Part shown: positions 26,857 to 35,067 of the stretch, one piece after another
Layout: every line of letters starts with the position of its first letter
Numbering within the stretch: position 1 is the stretch's first letter
Source of the DNA: Aquabacter spiritensis
GTDB taxonomy: Bacteria > Pseudomonadota > Alphaproteobacteria > Rhizobiales > Xanthobacteraceae
Length of the DNA: 64,000 nt
NCBI RefSeq assembly: GCF_004346185.1
Contig: NZ_SMAI01000009.1
Location: 124,001-188,000, forward strand
Direction of reading: 5' to 3'
Translations under genes and position numbers: made by a program
Notes under the pieces: model-generated
The model's database searches: none
Seen by the model: only the letters and a program-made list of their open reading frames with translations
Told to the model about the DNA's origin: nothing

Positions 26857-27545
26857 GGGGTCGCCTCCATCATCTGGTCGATACGCGTCACCGCGCAATA
26901 GGCGTCGACATAGACGCCGGGCGTGATGATGTGCTCGGGATCGAGAGCCCCGATCCCGACCTCTTCAGCCGCCTCGACGATCACCCAATCGGCGGCCATC
27001 GCCATGATCGGATTGAAGTTTCTTGCGGCTTTCCGATAGATGAGGTTGCCCAGCGGATCGACTTTGTAAGCCTTGATGAGGGCGAAGTCGGCCCGCAGTG
27101 CCCGCTCGATGAGAAAGGCCCGCCCGTCGATTTCGATCAAAGGCTTGCCCTCCGCAATGTCGGTGCCGACGCCAGTCGGCGTGAGGACGCCGCCGAGCCC
27201 CGCGCCGCCGGCCCGGATCCGCTCGGCCAAGGTGCCCTGCGGGACCACTTCGAGGTCGACGAGGTTCCTGTCGTAGAGATCGCGGAACGCGACCGCCTCC
27301 CGCGCCAGCGGAAAGCTGCAAATGATCTTGCCGACGCAGCCCTCCTGAAGGAGCGACGCGATGCCGGCGACGTTGCTGCCGGCATTGTTGCTGACGATCG
27401 TCAGCCCGCGAAGCTTGCGCCGGCAGACGGCTTCGACGAGCCTTTCCGGCACGCCGGCCCGACCGAAGCCGCCGACGAAGACGACGGAATTGTCCGTCAT
27501 CCGGTCGATGGCCTCGAGCGGCGTCTCGTGTCGCTTCTGCTTCAT
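26853..27545 (-). CDS. Class I CoA-transferase, alpha subunit, copy 2
   Basis: 230 residues from ATG 27545. The glycine loop is GGFGRAGVP; VPQGTLAERIRAGGAG matches copy 1 exactly over that stretch. Its start overlaps the FAH-family gene stop by 4 bases and its stop overlaps the beta subunit, so three genes are translationally coupled. Confidence 0.92.
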   Translation of the reverse strand: MKQKRHETPLEAIDRMTDNSVVFVGGFGRAGVPERLVEAVCRRKLRGLTIVSNNAGSNVAGIASLLQEGCVGKIICSFPLAREAVAFRDLYDRNLVDLEVVPQGTLAERIRAGGAGLGGVLTPTGVGTDIAEGKPLIEIDGRAFLIERALRADFALIKAYKVDPLGNLIYRKAARNFNPIMAMAADWVIVEAAEEVGIGALDPEHIITPGVYVDAYCAVTRIDQMMEATP

Positions 27546-28570
27546 CTTTCCGCCACTTCCTTCACCGGCGCGGCCACCTGTTCTTTGATGCCGCTGAAAT
27601 TCTGCTTGCCGGGCACGAACTCGATCGGGTTGCGAAGCCGTCCCAGACCGGCGATTTCGGATTCCAGAACGCCGCCGATCTTGCCCAGGTCGATGGTCGA
27701 CGATTTCCAGGGCGCGACGGGCGCGCAGGTGCCGCAGGAAATGATGTCGCCGGGTTCGAGCGTATGGGCCCAGGACAGATGCGAGATGAGCTGCCGCAGA
27801 TTGTAGACATAAGTCTTGGTGGAGCCGGCCTGCACCGCCTCGCCGTTCAGATAGGACGCCATCGACAAATCGTGCGGGTCGGCGACCGCGTCCGCCGTCG
27901 TCACCCACGGCCCCATCGGTGAGAAAGTATCGAAATTCTTGTAACGGCCGGGATAGGTCAGGTGCTCCTCCGACCCGTCCGGCCTGCGAACATGCACCCA
28001 CTCGGTGGTCTTGCGCATCTCGTGCGCCGTGATGTCGTTATGGACCGTGAATCCGAACACGTGATCCATCGCGTCGGCTTCGGAGATGGCCTTTCCCCCC
28101 TTTCCGATGATGACCGCCAGCTCGATCTCCGGGCCGACCTGACCGATGTCGGGAATGCGAACCGTGTCGAACGGCCCGGTGATGCAGGTGTGGAGCTTCA
28201 CGAAATAAGTGGGGTGCGGATTTTCCGGGGTGATCGCGCGCCGCCGGCTGTCTTGGTTGACGGCGATCGCGAAGAATTTGGGAGGACGGGCGATCGGGGC
28301 GCAGAGATGGACATCTGCGAGGGCGATCCTCGGAAGGGAGCCGTCACCCGCATCGATGGCGGCCTGGACAAAAGCAGCCGCGGCACGGCCCTTATCGCCG
28401 TCGGCGATCAGCTGAAGCAGTTCGCTAGGCATGACATAGTCGCGCAAAGCGGACGGTGCGGAGGCGGAAAGCTGGGACCATGCGGCGGCGAGATCCACGA
28501 TTTCGCCCTTGTCCTCGATCACGAGGCCGACCGCGCGCTGTTCGTCGCGCTCGTACTGACAGAGTTTCAT
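27542..28570 (-). CDS. Fumarylacetoacetate hydrolase (FAH)-family protein
   Basis: 342 residues. The C-terminal FAH fold shows GPEIELAVIIGKGG with the metal-binding Glu residues, then FTVHNDIT, and SWAHTLEPGDIISCGT. Members hydrolyse C-C bonds in acylpyruvates or decarboxylate/hydrate meta-cleavage products. The N-terminal 100 residues form the usual cap. Coupled to the CoA-transferase genes, it probably supplies their oxo acid substrate. Confidence 0.9.
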   Translation of the reverse strand: MKLCQYERDEQRAVGLVIEDKGEIVDLAAAWSQLSASAPSALRDYVMPSELLQLIADGDKGRAAAAFVQAAIDAGDGSLPRIALADVHLCAPIARPPKFFAIAVNQDSRRRAITPENPHPTYFVKLHTCITGPFDTVRIPDIGQVGPEIELAVIIGKGGKAISEADAMDHVFGFTVHNDITAHEMRKTTEWVHVRRPDGSEEHLTYPGRYKNFDTFSPMGPWVTTADAVADPHDLSMASYLNGEAVQAGSTKTYVYNLRQLISHLSWAHTLEPGDIISCGTCAPVAPWKSSTIDLGKIGGVLESEIAGLGRLRNPIEFVPGKQNFSGIKEQVAAPVKEVAER

Positions 28571-28615
28571 CTTTGTGCTCCAGAGGTGAGTGTCGGGGGA
28601 ATGGGATAGGCCGCG

Positions 28616-29572
28616 CTATTGCGCCGCCTGCCGAGGGACGGCCGTTTCGGCCGCCAACGGGGAAAGACCGATCAGGTCGCAGGCGTTCTGTCCGACCATC
28701 CGCCGGATGGCGTCTTCGCCGTATCCGAGACGCAGGCAGACGCGGATAACCTCTCTGAACCCATCGACCGGAAAGGGATTTTTCATCTGTCCCATATCCG
28801 ATCCGAATATGGTCTTCTCCACCGTCGCCGCCTCGATGAAGCCGCGCAGCTCCTCGCCGCTGAACTTCTTCGAAGGGCAGTCGATCACCTGGCAGATGGA
28901 ATGCTCCAGATATGCACCCATGCCGGCGAGTTCCTTCATGTCTGCAAGGCTGGCTTCGATCAGATATTCGGGATGATTGATCAGCATCCTGCGACCGCCG
29001 CGATGCTTGAACTCCGTCAGCAACGGCCAGATTTCACTGATGTGGAGATGCCCCGTGGCGAGGGTGCAATCGTGCTCGGCGATCAAATCGAGGATTGCCT
29101 TCACCTCGTCGACGAGACGACCCTGCGCATCGACGACCGTCAGGGCCGTTGAGGCATTCATCGGCACCTTGGTGGGCAGCAGACGTTTGCGATGGCCATG
29201 CCGCAGATGGTTTGCGGCTGAAATAGTCGGCATCCACACCAGGCGCGCCCCGAGCTTCAGCCCATGCTCGACGGCATAGGGGTTCAGGCCGCCGACATGA
29301 TTGTTGAGGGTCACGCCCGACAGGATCGCAAAATCGTCGTCGCCCATCATCTCCTTGAGAAGTTCGGCGACCGGCGCGGTCGGATAATAATGGTCCTTGA
29401 ACAACACGGCCCGCATGCCGGCATTTTTGGCCTGCCGCACCGCGTCCGCGTGGTTGAGCTTGCGGGCCATGACGGACGGACCGCTGTGGCAATGGAGATC
29501 GGCGGCTCCGATCATCAACTCGGCGACGAGGGCATCGTCGACCGGTGTCGGTTCAGGGTTTTGGATGGCCAT
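28616..29572 (-). CDS. DUF6282-type amidohydrolase-like protein
   Basis: 318 residues from ATG 29572. DLHCHSGPS at about 25-33 is the metal-binding motif near the N-terminus; FKDHYYPT, TGHLHISE, INHPEYLI and FGSDMGQM follow in the order of the amidohydrolase barrel. The family has no firmly known substrate. It is the first gene of the minus-strand operon, 45 bases before the FAH-family gene, so a lactone or amide hydrolysis early in the pathway is likely. Confidence 0.82.
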   Translation of the reverse strand: MAIQNPEPTPVDDALVAELMIGAADLHCHSGPSVMARKLNHADAVRQAKNAGMRAVLFKDHYYPTAPVAELLKEMMGDDDFAILSGVTLNNHVGGLNPYAVEHGLKLGARLVWMPTISAANHLRHGHRKRLLPTKVPMNASTALTVVDAQGRLVDEVKAILDLIAEHDCTLATGHLHISEIWPLLTEFKHRGGRRMLINHPEYLIEASLADMKELAGMGAYLEHSICQVIDCPSKKFSGEELRGFIEAATVEKTIFGSDMGQMKNPFPVDGFREVIRVCLRLGYGEDAIRRMVGQNACDLIGLSPLAAETAVPRQAAQ

Positions 29573-30339
29573 TGCAGGACCAGCTCCTTCCGATGGGGTT
29601 CGTCCGCTGAGATCCCGCGACCTCACGCCTTCGACGGCCGACTCATGCGCTGGGACGGGCGCCTTCCGGCGCTGAGGATGGTGGGGAGACCGGCGGCGCC
29701 TGGATCCCGGACCCAGCCGCGCGGCGAAGGGCCCGTCGTGGGCACGGCCCGAAGGGATGAAATCGCGCGCCGCCCCTGAGGCGCACAGCACACACCTTCA
29801 ATTTTCTTTCATTTTTCATTGGCGTCTCTCCCGTTCTATTATTTTTATTTTTAATTTCCAATATCTATATAGTCATACGAATATTTTAAATTGGAAAAAC
29901 TTATTCTTTTTGTATCTTCATGGAGACTTTGTTCTTAGCTTTACTCCATGACTCGAATTATCGTCCTCATTTTTGGACGTGTACAGCCATAGCGGGGCCG
30001 CTGGGGGCGCCAAATATCTCTATTCCGCAGCGTGAAACGGAGTTCGGCGGACGGCGGGAGCGCCCCGAACCGGACGGCGGTCGCGCGGGTTTACGGCAGA
30101 GCCAAAGGCATGCCGCAAACCCCGGGGATGGGTGCCGATCGCCCGCGGCCGCACACGAGGCCGCCGGCGGGCCGCGCCATGGCGGTCGGCGCAGGGGACC
30201 CGGACGGCAGGATCGTCAGGGTCCGTGCCGAACCTGTCCATCGACCGAGCCGGAGCGTCCGGCGGTCCCCGCATTCGAATTTTGCGGACATCTCGCTTTG
30301 CGGGCATAGATGGCGACTTGCCCCACCGAGGCGCCGCCT
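29573..30339. other. Non-coding region with an AT-rich core (about 29,790-29,990)
   Basis: 767 bases with no recognisable gene. The core, roughly 29,790-29,990, is dominated by A and T in an otherwise GC-rich window, with runs such as ATTATTTTTATTTTTAATTT. The flanks return to high GC. It lies at the boundary between the minus-strand operon (20.5-29.6 kb) and the next cluster, so it is a candidate promoter region or transfer junction. Confidence 0.55.
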
Positions 30340-30555
30340 ATGGCCGATGACAAGGTTCGAGGACCCGCATCCTACTTCCCTTCCATCGAGAAGGCGTATG
30401 GGCGGCCGATCTCGGAGTGGCAGCGGTTCGTGCGCGACGCTTACCCCGCCAAGCACATGGAGCTGGTCGCGCTGCTGAAGACCGAACATGGCCTCGGCCA
30501 CGGACACGCCAACGCGATTGTCGCCCATACTCTGGCCCAAGACGGCCTGAAATAG
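30340..30555 (+). CDS. DUF4287 small protein
   Basis: 71 residues from ATG 30340; an ATG ten codons upstream is also in frame. The DUF4287 pattern is clear: YFPSIEKAYGRP near the start and GHGHANAIVAHTL near the end. The function of the family is unknown; it often occurs as a short stand-alone protein or fused to DUF5655. It is a single gene not tied to its neighbours. Confidence 0.75.
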   Translation: MADDKVRGPASYFPSIEKAYGRPISEWQRFVRDAYPAKHMELVALLKTEHGLGHGHANAIVAHTLAQDGLK

Positions 30556-30650
30556 ACGGCAGCGTCCTGCGATTGAGAGAGACTGGCCCGCGACAGGGGC
30601 ATGGCCCGCTTTGGATTCCGCGCCGCTAGGGTCGAATAACGCGGGCACGC

Positions 30651-30666
30651 TGCCACCGTGGTGGCA
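30651..30666. repeat. Inverted repeat between DUF4287 and IclR genes
   Basis: TGCCACC and GGTGGCA face each other with a 2-base centre. It lies between the convergent ends of the two genes. No T-tract follows, so it may be a weak terminator stem or a protein site. Confidence 0.35.
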
Positions 30667-30700
30667 ACAATGGAGAACCTTCGCTGATGGGAGGGTTCAC

Positions 30701-31414
30701 CTAGGACGACAATTGCCGGATGCTCTCCGCGCTACGCTTGAGAAGCTCAAGCGCGGGCGCGTGCCTGTCCTCCGTGAAGCGCGCTGTGAGTCCGGATACG
30801 ACCAACGCGCCTTGCAGGACGTTCGCGGTGTCGAAGACCGGCACGGCCACCGAAGTCGTGTGCGGCTCGCGTCCCTGGCCGATGAGGTGCCCGTCGGAGC
30901 GGATCTGTTCCAGCTGCGGGCCGGGCTGCCCCATGAAAGCCAGAAGGACCGGTCCGGCAATGCCGCTGTCTAACGGGAAGCGAGCCCCCTCATCCACGTG
31001 ATGGCGGGCAGCCCATTTGGAATTCTCGCGGAAAAGGCAGACTCGGGACCGACCTTCGACAACATAAAAAGACACGCTCTCGCCGGTCTCATCGCGGATC
31101 CGGGCGAGAATCGGCCGGACGAGTTCCTCAAGCTGAAAGCCGCGGCGATAGACCTGGGCAAGTTGCCAGATCTTCGGGCCGAGGCGGAACGGCCGCCCGG
31201 GCTTGCGTTGCAGCATGCCCGCCTCTTCCAAGCTCGTGCACAGCCGAAGCGCCGTTGTTTTGTGAAGCCCGGAATAGGCTGCCAGCTCGGTAAGCGTGAG
31301 CGCCTCTGCCCCGTCAAGGAAGGCGTCGAGCAGGCCGAGCGCCTTCACAACCGTGCCGGGCGCAGCCCCGAGGTCCCTGCTGCCGTCGTCGTCCATCATT
31401 GCTTTCGTTCTCAT
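30701..31414 (-). CDS. IclR-family transcriptional regulator
   Basis: 237 residues from ATG 31414, preceded by a GGAGGCGGAG ribosome site; an upstream in-frame ATG at 31444 lacks one. Winged HTH at about 20-75 (SGLHKTTALRLCTSLEEAG), then the ligand domain (SGIAGPVLLAFMG). It is divergent from the creatininase gene, and a TTTCA-N5-TGAAA element lies in the shared gap, so it is the likely regulator of the 31582-34973 operon. Confidence 0.92.
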   Translation of the reverse strand: MRTKAMMDDDGSRDLGAAPGTVVKALGLLDAFLDGAEALTLTELAAYSGLHKTTALRLCTSLEEAGMLQRKPGRPFRLGPKIWQLAQVYRRGFQLEELVRPILARIRDETGESVSFYVVEGRSRVCLFRENSKWAARHHVDEGARFPLDSGIAGPVLLAFMGQPGPQLEQIRSDGHLIGQGREPHTTSVAVPVFDTANVLQGALVVSGLTARFTEDRHAPALELLKRSAESIRQLSS

Positions 31415-31496
31415 CTCCGCCTCCCGCGTCGCAAAATAATGCAAATGCTCAAAAAATAGGCTGAAAAAAAGCTGGCGAAAATATCACCAGGTTCCG

Positions 31497-31525
31497 TTGA
31501 CATGATCCGGATGGAGTTTCAATAT
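31497..31525 (+). promoter_or_regulatory. Sigma70-like promoter of the creatininase-ABC operon
   Basis: A perfect TTGACA (31497-31502) and CAATAT (31520-31525) are separated by 17 bases. Transcription would start at about 31532, 50 bases before the start codon. This is the best promoter match in the window. Confidence 0.6.
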
Positions 31526-31537
31526 TCGGTTTCAGAA

Positions 31538-31552
31538 TTTCAATAAATGAAA
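31538..31552 (+). promoter_or_regulatory. Probable IclR-type operator
   Basis: TTTCA-ATAAA-TGAAA is a perfect inverted repeat with a 5-base spacer, lying just downstream of the predicted transcript start. IclR proteins commonly recognise such sites. Position favours repression by the divergent IclR protein. Confidence 0.5.
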
Positions 31553-31581
31553 CTTTCAGTGGCAATGGGGACACGGCTGTC

Positions 31582-32382
31582 ATGGCGCGCGAGTTGGACC
31601 GAATGACCTATGACGAGGTGGAGGGGTTTCTGACCTCCGGCTCCGGCATCCTTCTGGTGCCGGTGGGCTCGACCGAAGAGCACGGGACGCATGGCCCGCT
31701 CGGCACCGACACTTTCACGGCCCGCATCGTCTGCCGGAAGGTCGCCGAACTCATCGATGCAGTCGTCGCGCCCGCATTGCCCTACGGCATGGCGTGCGAC
31801 CAGGCGAACTTCAAGGGCACCGTCACGCTCCGCCCGATGACCCTGTCTCTGGTGGTGAAAGAGCTATGCGAGAACTTCGCCCGCGATGGTTACCGCCTGG
31901 TCCTCTTCATCAGCGGACATCGCGGCAACGACCATCCCTGCATCACCGGCGTGCAGGAAGCCGCCTACAACTGCTCAACGCACTTCCTGTACATGAGCTA
32001 TCAGGACGCCAATCGCGGACGGCTGCGCGAGGTGCTGGGCGATGCGGCCGACCACGTCAATCCCGATGACTTGAAATACGGCGCGGACGGCCATGGCGGG
32101 TCGACTGAGCTGTCCATCGCTATGGCGCATGCCAAGGGGTCGGTGAAGCTCGACAAGCGCAAGAAGCCGGACCGGCATCTCGCCGATGCGATCCGCTCCT
32201 TCCCGTTCAAGGCCGTGCTCAACATGGAGGAGTTCGCGCCGACCGACGGGTTTTTCGGCGACCCCGGCATCTGCTCCGAGGAACTCGGCGAGCGCATCGC
32301 GGACAGCACCGCATCGCGGATCGCCTCGGAGGTGCTCCGTTATCTCGAAATCTTCCCGGCCCGCACGCAGAGGATCGCCTGA
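31582..32382 (+). CDS. Creatininase-family amidohydrolase
   Basis: 266 residues. The family metal ligands are present: Glu32/His34 (STEEHG) and Asp43 (GTD), then SGHRGND, and DGHGGSTELS with the conserved Glu. Members hydrolyse cyclic amides such as creatinine or formamidopyrimidine derivatives. It is the first gene before a NitT/TauT-type importer, suggesting use of an imported nitrogenous compound. Its stop lies one base before the next gene. Confidence 0.9.
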   Translation: MARELDRMTYDEVEGFLTSGSGILLVPVGSTEEHGTHGPLGTDTFTARIVCRKVAELIDAVVAPALPYGMACDQANFKGTVTLRPMTLSLVVKELCENFARDGYRLVLFISGHRGNDHPCITGVQEAAYNCSTHFLYMSYQDANRGRLREVLGDAADHVNPDDLKYGADGHGGSTELSIAMAHAKGSVKLDKRKKPDRHLADAIRSFPFKAVLNMEEFAPTDGFFGDPGICSEELGERIADSTASRIASEVLRYLEIFPARTQRIA

Positions 32383-32383
32383 A

Positions 32384-33397
32384 ATGTCCATCGATCGACG
32401 CGCATTCCTCGCAGCAGCGGGGGGCCTCGGTGTCGCCGGGGCTTTTTCCATCGGCACCGGTTTCGCGATTGCCCAAGGCACGGCACCCGTGCGTCTGGGC
32501 GAGGCGAAAGGCGCCGGCCAGTCCGCCGAATTCGTCCTGGCGAGCCATGACGGCCTCTTCAAGAAGCGCGGGCTGGACGTGACATTGTCGCCCTTCGGCT
32601 CCGGGGCCGCCATGGGGCCCGCCCTGGTGGCCGGCAGCCTGGACATCATCGCCACCGGCGACGTGCCGGGAATCCCTTTGATGTCGGCGATGGGCGGGGC
32701 CATCAAGGCGCTCTGCCCCCTGTCGGAGTTTTCCGCGGACCAGGCCATCGTCGTTGGCAAGAAAATAAAGCAGCCGCAAGATCTTAAGGGCGCAAAGATC
32801 GCCCTGTACAAAGGCAGCGTCGCAACCCTGCTGATCGAGCGCTATGCCGCGCAGAACGGGCTCAAGACCGAAGACATCACCCTCATCCACATGGATCCCG
32901 TGCAGCAGCCGCCGGCGCTGGCGAACGGCGATATCGACGGCTATGTCAGTTGGGAGCCGCACATTTGGAGCGCCACCAAGCGCTTCCCTGAAAGCCGCGT
33001 GCTCGCGCGCGGGGACGAGCCAAAGCGGTACATCAGCGCCTATAACCTTTTATTGGTTCGCGAGCCGTTTCTGAAAGAAAATCGCGAAACGGTGAAGCTG
33101 TTCGTCGCCGCCCTCGTGGAAGCTCTCGAAGAGCTGAACAAGGATCCGAACGTCGCCAATCGCACTGCGGTCTACATTCGTGATATCCTGGGTGTCGACA
33201 TTGCGGCCGACGTTCTCGCGGTCATGATGAAGCGGCGGAAATACACCATGTCCATCACGCCGGAATTCATCGCGGCGGAGAAGGTCAATACGGATTTTCT
33301 TTTCGATCTTGGACGTCTGAAAACCAAGCCCGACATCATGAGCTGGCTCGACCCCAGCGTCCTGCGCGAGGTCAGGCCGGACATGGTGACGATCTGA
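32384..33397 (+). CDS. ABC transporter substrate-binding protein, NitT/TauT (NMT1/SsuA-like)
   Basis: 337 residues. A Tat-like signal (DRRAFLAAAGG) covers the first 35 residues. The binding fold shows LASHDGLFKKRGLDV, LVAGSLDIIATGD, DLKGAKIALYKGS and GDIDGYVSWEPH, all typical of the sulfonate/nitrate/taurine type. The ligand is not deducible; the neighbouring creatininase and GGT-like enzymes suggest an amide or N-substituted compound. The TGA overlaps the next ATG by one base. Confidence 0.93.
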   Translation: MSIDRRAFLAAAGGLGVAGAFSIGTGFAIAQGTAPVRLGEAKGAGQSAEFVLASHDGLFKKRGLDVTLSPFGSGAAMGPALVAGSLDIIATGDVPGIPLMSAMGGAIKALCPLSEFSADQAIVVGKKIKQPQDLKGAKIALYKGSVATLLIERYAAQNGLKTEDITLIHMDPVQQPPALANGDIDGYVSWEPHIWSATKRFPESRVLARGDEPKRYISAYNLLLVREPFLKENRETVKLFVAALVEALEELNKDPNVANRTAVYIRDILGVDIAADVLAVMMKRRKYTMSITPEFIAAEKVNTDFLFDLGRLKTKPDIMSWLDPSVLREVRPDMVTI

Positions 33398-34143
33398 TGG
33401 CACAGATCGTATTCGACAACGTCACCAAGGTTTACGAGGACCCTGACCGCGGCCACGTCCAGGCGCTGTCGCGCGTCAATCTGGAGATCGAGGAAGGGTC
33501 CTTCATCTGCATCCTCGGACCGAGCGGCTGCGGCAAGAGCACCCTGCTGTCCATGCTCGGGGGCTTTGCCCAGCCGAGCACGGGGCGGGTGCTGCTCGAC
33601 GGCATGCCGACATCGGTGCCCGGACCGGACCGGGGCGTGGTGTTCCAGGCCTATGCGCTGTTCCCCTGGCTGAACGTGCTGGAGAACATCCGCTTCGGCC
33701 TGACGTGCCGCAACGTGGCCGACAGCGCCGGAATCGCCAACAGGCTCATCAAGCTGTTCGGCCTCGAGGGGTTCGAGGCCAAGTATCCGCACGAGCTTTC
33801 AGGCGGCATGTCGCAGCGGGTCGCGATTGCCCGCACGCTGGCGAACGACCCCAAGGTGCTGCTCATGGACGAGCCGTTCGCCGCGGTGGACGCCCTGACA
33901 CGCGAATTTCTTCAGGACGAGCTCCTTCGGGTGTGGGAGCAGGATCGCAAGACGATCCTGTTCGTCACCCATTCCATCATGGAGGCGGCCTACCTCGCTG
34001 ACGAGGTGTTGGTCTTCGCGGCCCGTCCGGGCCGCATCCTGCACCGCGTCCGCATCGCGGCGCCCCGGCCGCGCCATCGCTCCGACGCCGCTTTTCTCAA
34101 GGAATACGCCAACCTCGAAGTGCTGTTCCGGGGAGGCCACTGA
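33397..34143 (+). CDS. ABC transporter ATPase, NitT/TauT type
   Basis: 248 residues with Walker A GPSGCGKST, signature LSGGMSQR, Walker B LLMDEPFAAVD and the switch His in FVTHSI. Sequence and neighbours match SsuB/TauB. It energises the importer with the flanking binding protein and permease; one-base overlaps on both sides imply tight co-translation. Confidence 0.95.
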   Translation: MAQIVFDNVTKVYEDPDRGHVQALSRVNLEIEEGSFICILGPSGCGKSTLLSMLGGFAQPSTGRVLLDGMPTSVPGPDRGVVFQAYALFPWLNVLENIRFGLTCRNVADSAGIANRLIKLFGLEGFEAKYPHELSGGMSQRVAIARTLANDPKVLLMDEPFAAVDALTREFLQDELLRVWEQDRKTILFVTHSIMEAAYLADEVLVFAARPGRILHRVRIAAPRPRHRSDAAFLKEYANLEVLFRGGH

Positions 34144-34973
34144 TGAGCATGGAGCAGGTCAAGATCGAAGCGTCCGCCCCCGCGGCCGCTTCGCGCCCGC
34201 GCCGCCGCCGGAGCCAGCGCTTGGCGGAGCGCACGCTGGCCTTGGCGGGGTTCTTTGCGGCGTGGCAACTGATCGCCATGTCGGGCGCGTTCACGCCCGT
34301 CCTGCTGCCTTCGCCGATGGCGGTGCTGCAGGCGGGCTGGGAGATGCTGCTGTCCGGCGCGCTGCTGCCCCATATCGCCGCCAGCCTCGCACGGGTGTGC
34401 CAGGGCTTCGTGCTGGCGACGCTCATCGCCGTGCCGCTCGGCATCGCCACCGGCTGGAGTGCGCGCACCGGCAACTTCATCGAACCCATCGTCGAGTTGT
34501 TCCGGCCGATCCCCGTGCTCGCCATCCTGCCGCTTGCCATCCTGTGGTTCGGCATCGGCGAAGCATCGAAGATTTTCCTCATTACATACGGCTCTTTCTT
34601 TCCGATCTTCATCAATACGATAGCCGGGGTGAGGTTTGTCGATCCGGTCTATGTTCAGGCGGCGGAAAGCCTCGGCGCCACCAGGATGCAGATCTTCCGC
34701 CGAGTGGTCCTGATGGCTGCGATGCCGGATATCGTGGTGGGGCTCCGGCTCGGGCTCGGCTTCGCCTTCCTCACGCTGGTGGCGGCCGAGATGATCGCTT
34801 CAACGCGCGGCATCGGCTACCTCATCGTCGACACACAGCTCACGTTCCAGACCGACCGCACCATGGTGGCGATGCTTCTGTTCGGCTTCCTGGGCTTCTT
34901 CATGAGCATGCTGCTGCTGCTGATCGAGCGGCGTCTGCTGAAGTGGAAGCGCGGGCTCGCTTCCAGGCACTAG
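34143..34973 (+). CDS. ABC transporter permease, NitT/TauT type
   Basis: 276 residues with an Arg-rich cytoplasmic N-terminus, then six predicted membrane segments. The coupling loop is visible as EAAESLGATRMQIFRRV-like sequence (AAESLGATRMQIF). Last gene of the importer operon. The gap to the GGT-like gene is 94 bases, so that gene may be read through. Confidence 0.95.
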   Translation: MSMEQVKIEASAPAAASRPRRRRSQRLAERTLALAGFFAAWQLIAMSGAFTPVLLPSPMAVLQAGWEMLLSGALLPHIAASLARVCQGFVLATLIAVPLGIATGWSARTGNFIEPIVELFRPIPVLAILPLAILWFGIGEASKIFLITYGSFFPIFINTIAGVRFVDPVYVQAAESLGATRMQIFRRVVLMAAMPDIVVGLRLGLGFAFLTLVAAEMIASTRGIGYLIVDTQLTFQTDRTMVAMLLFGFLGFFMSMLLLLIERRLLKWKRGLASRH

Positions 34974-35067
34974 AGCACGCGCTGATCAGTCCGGATCGCA
35001 AGCCGATCGGATAAAGGTGTTCTCTAACAGATATTTAGCCTCCAGTCGGCTGCCGAGGACGATTCTC

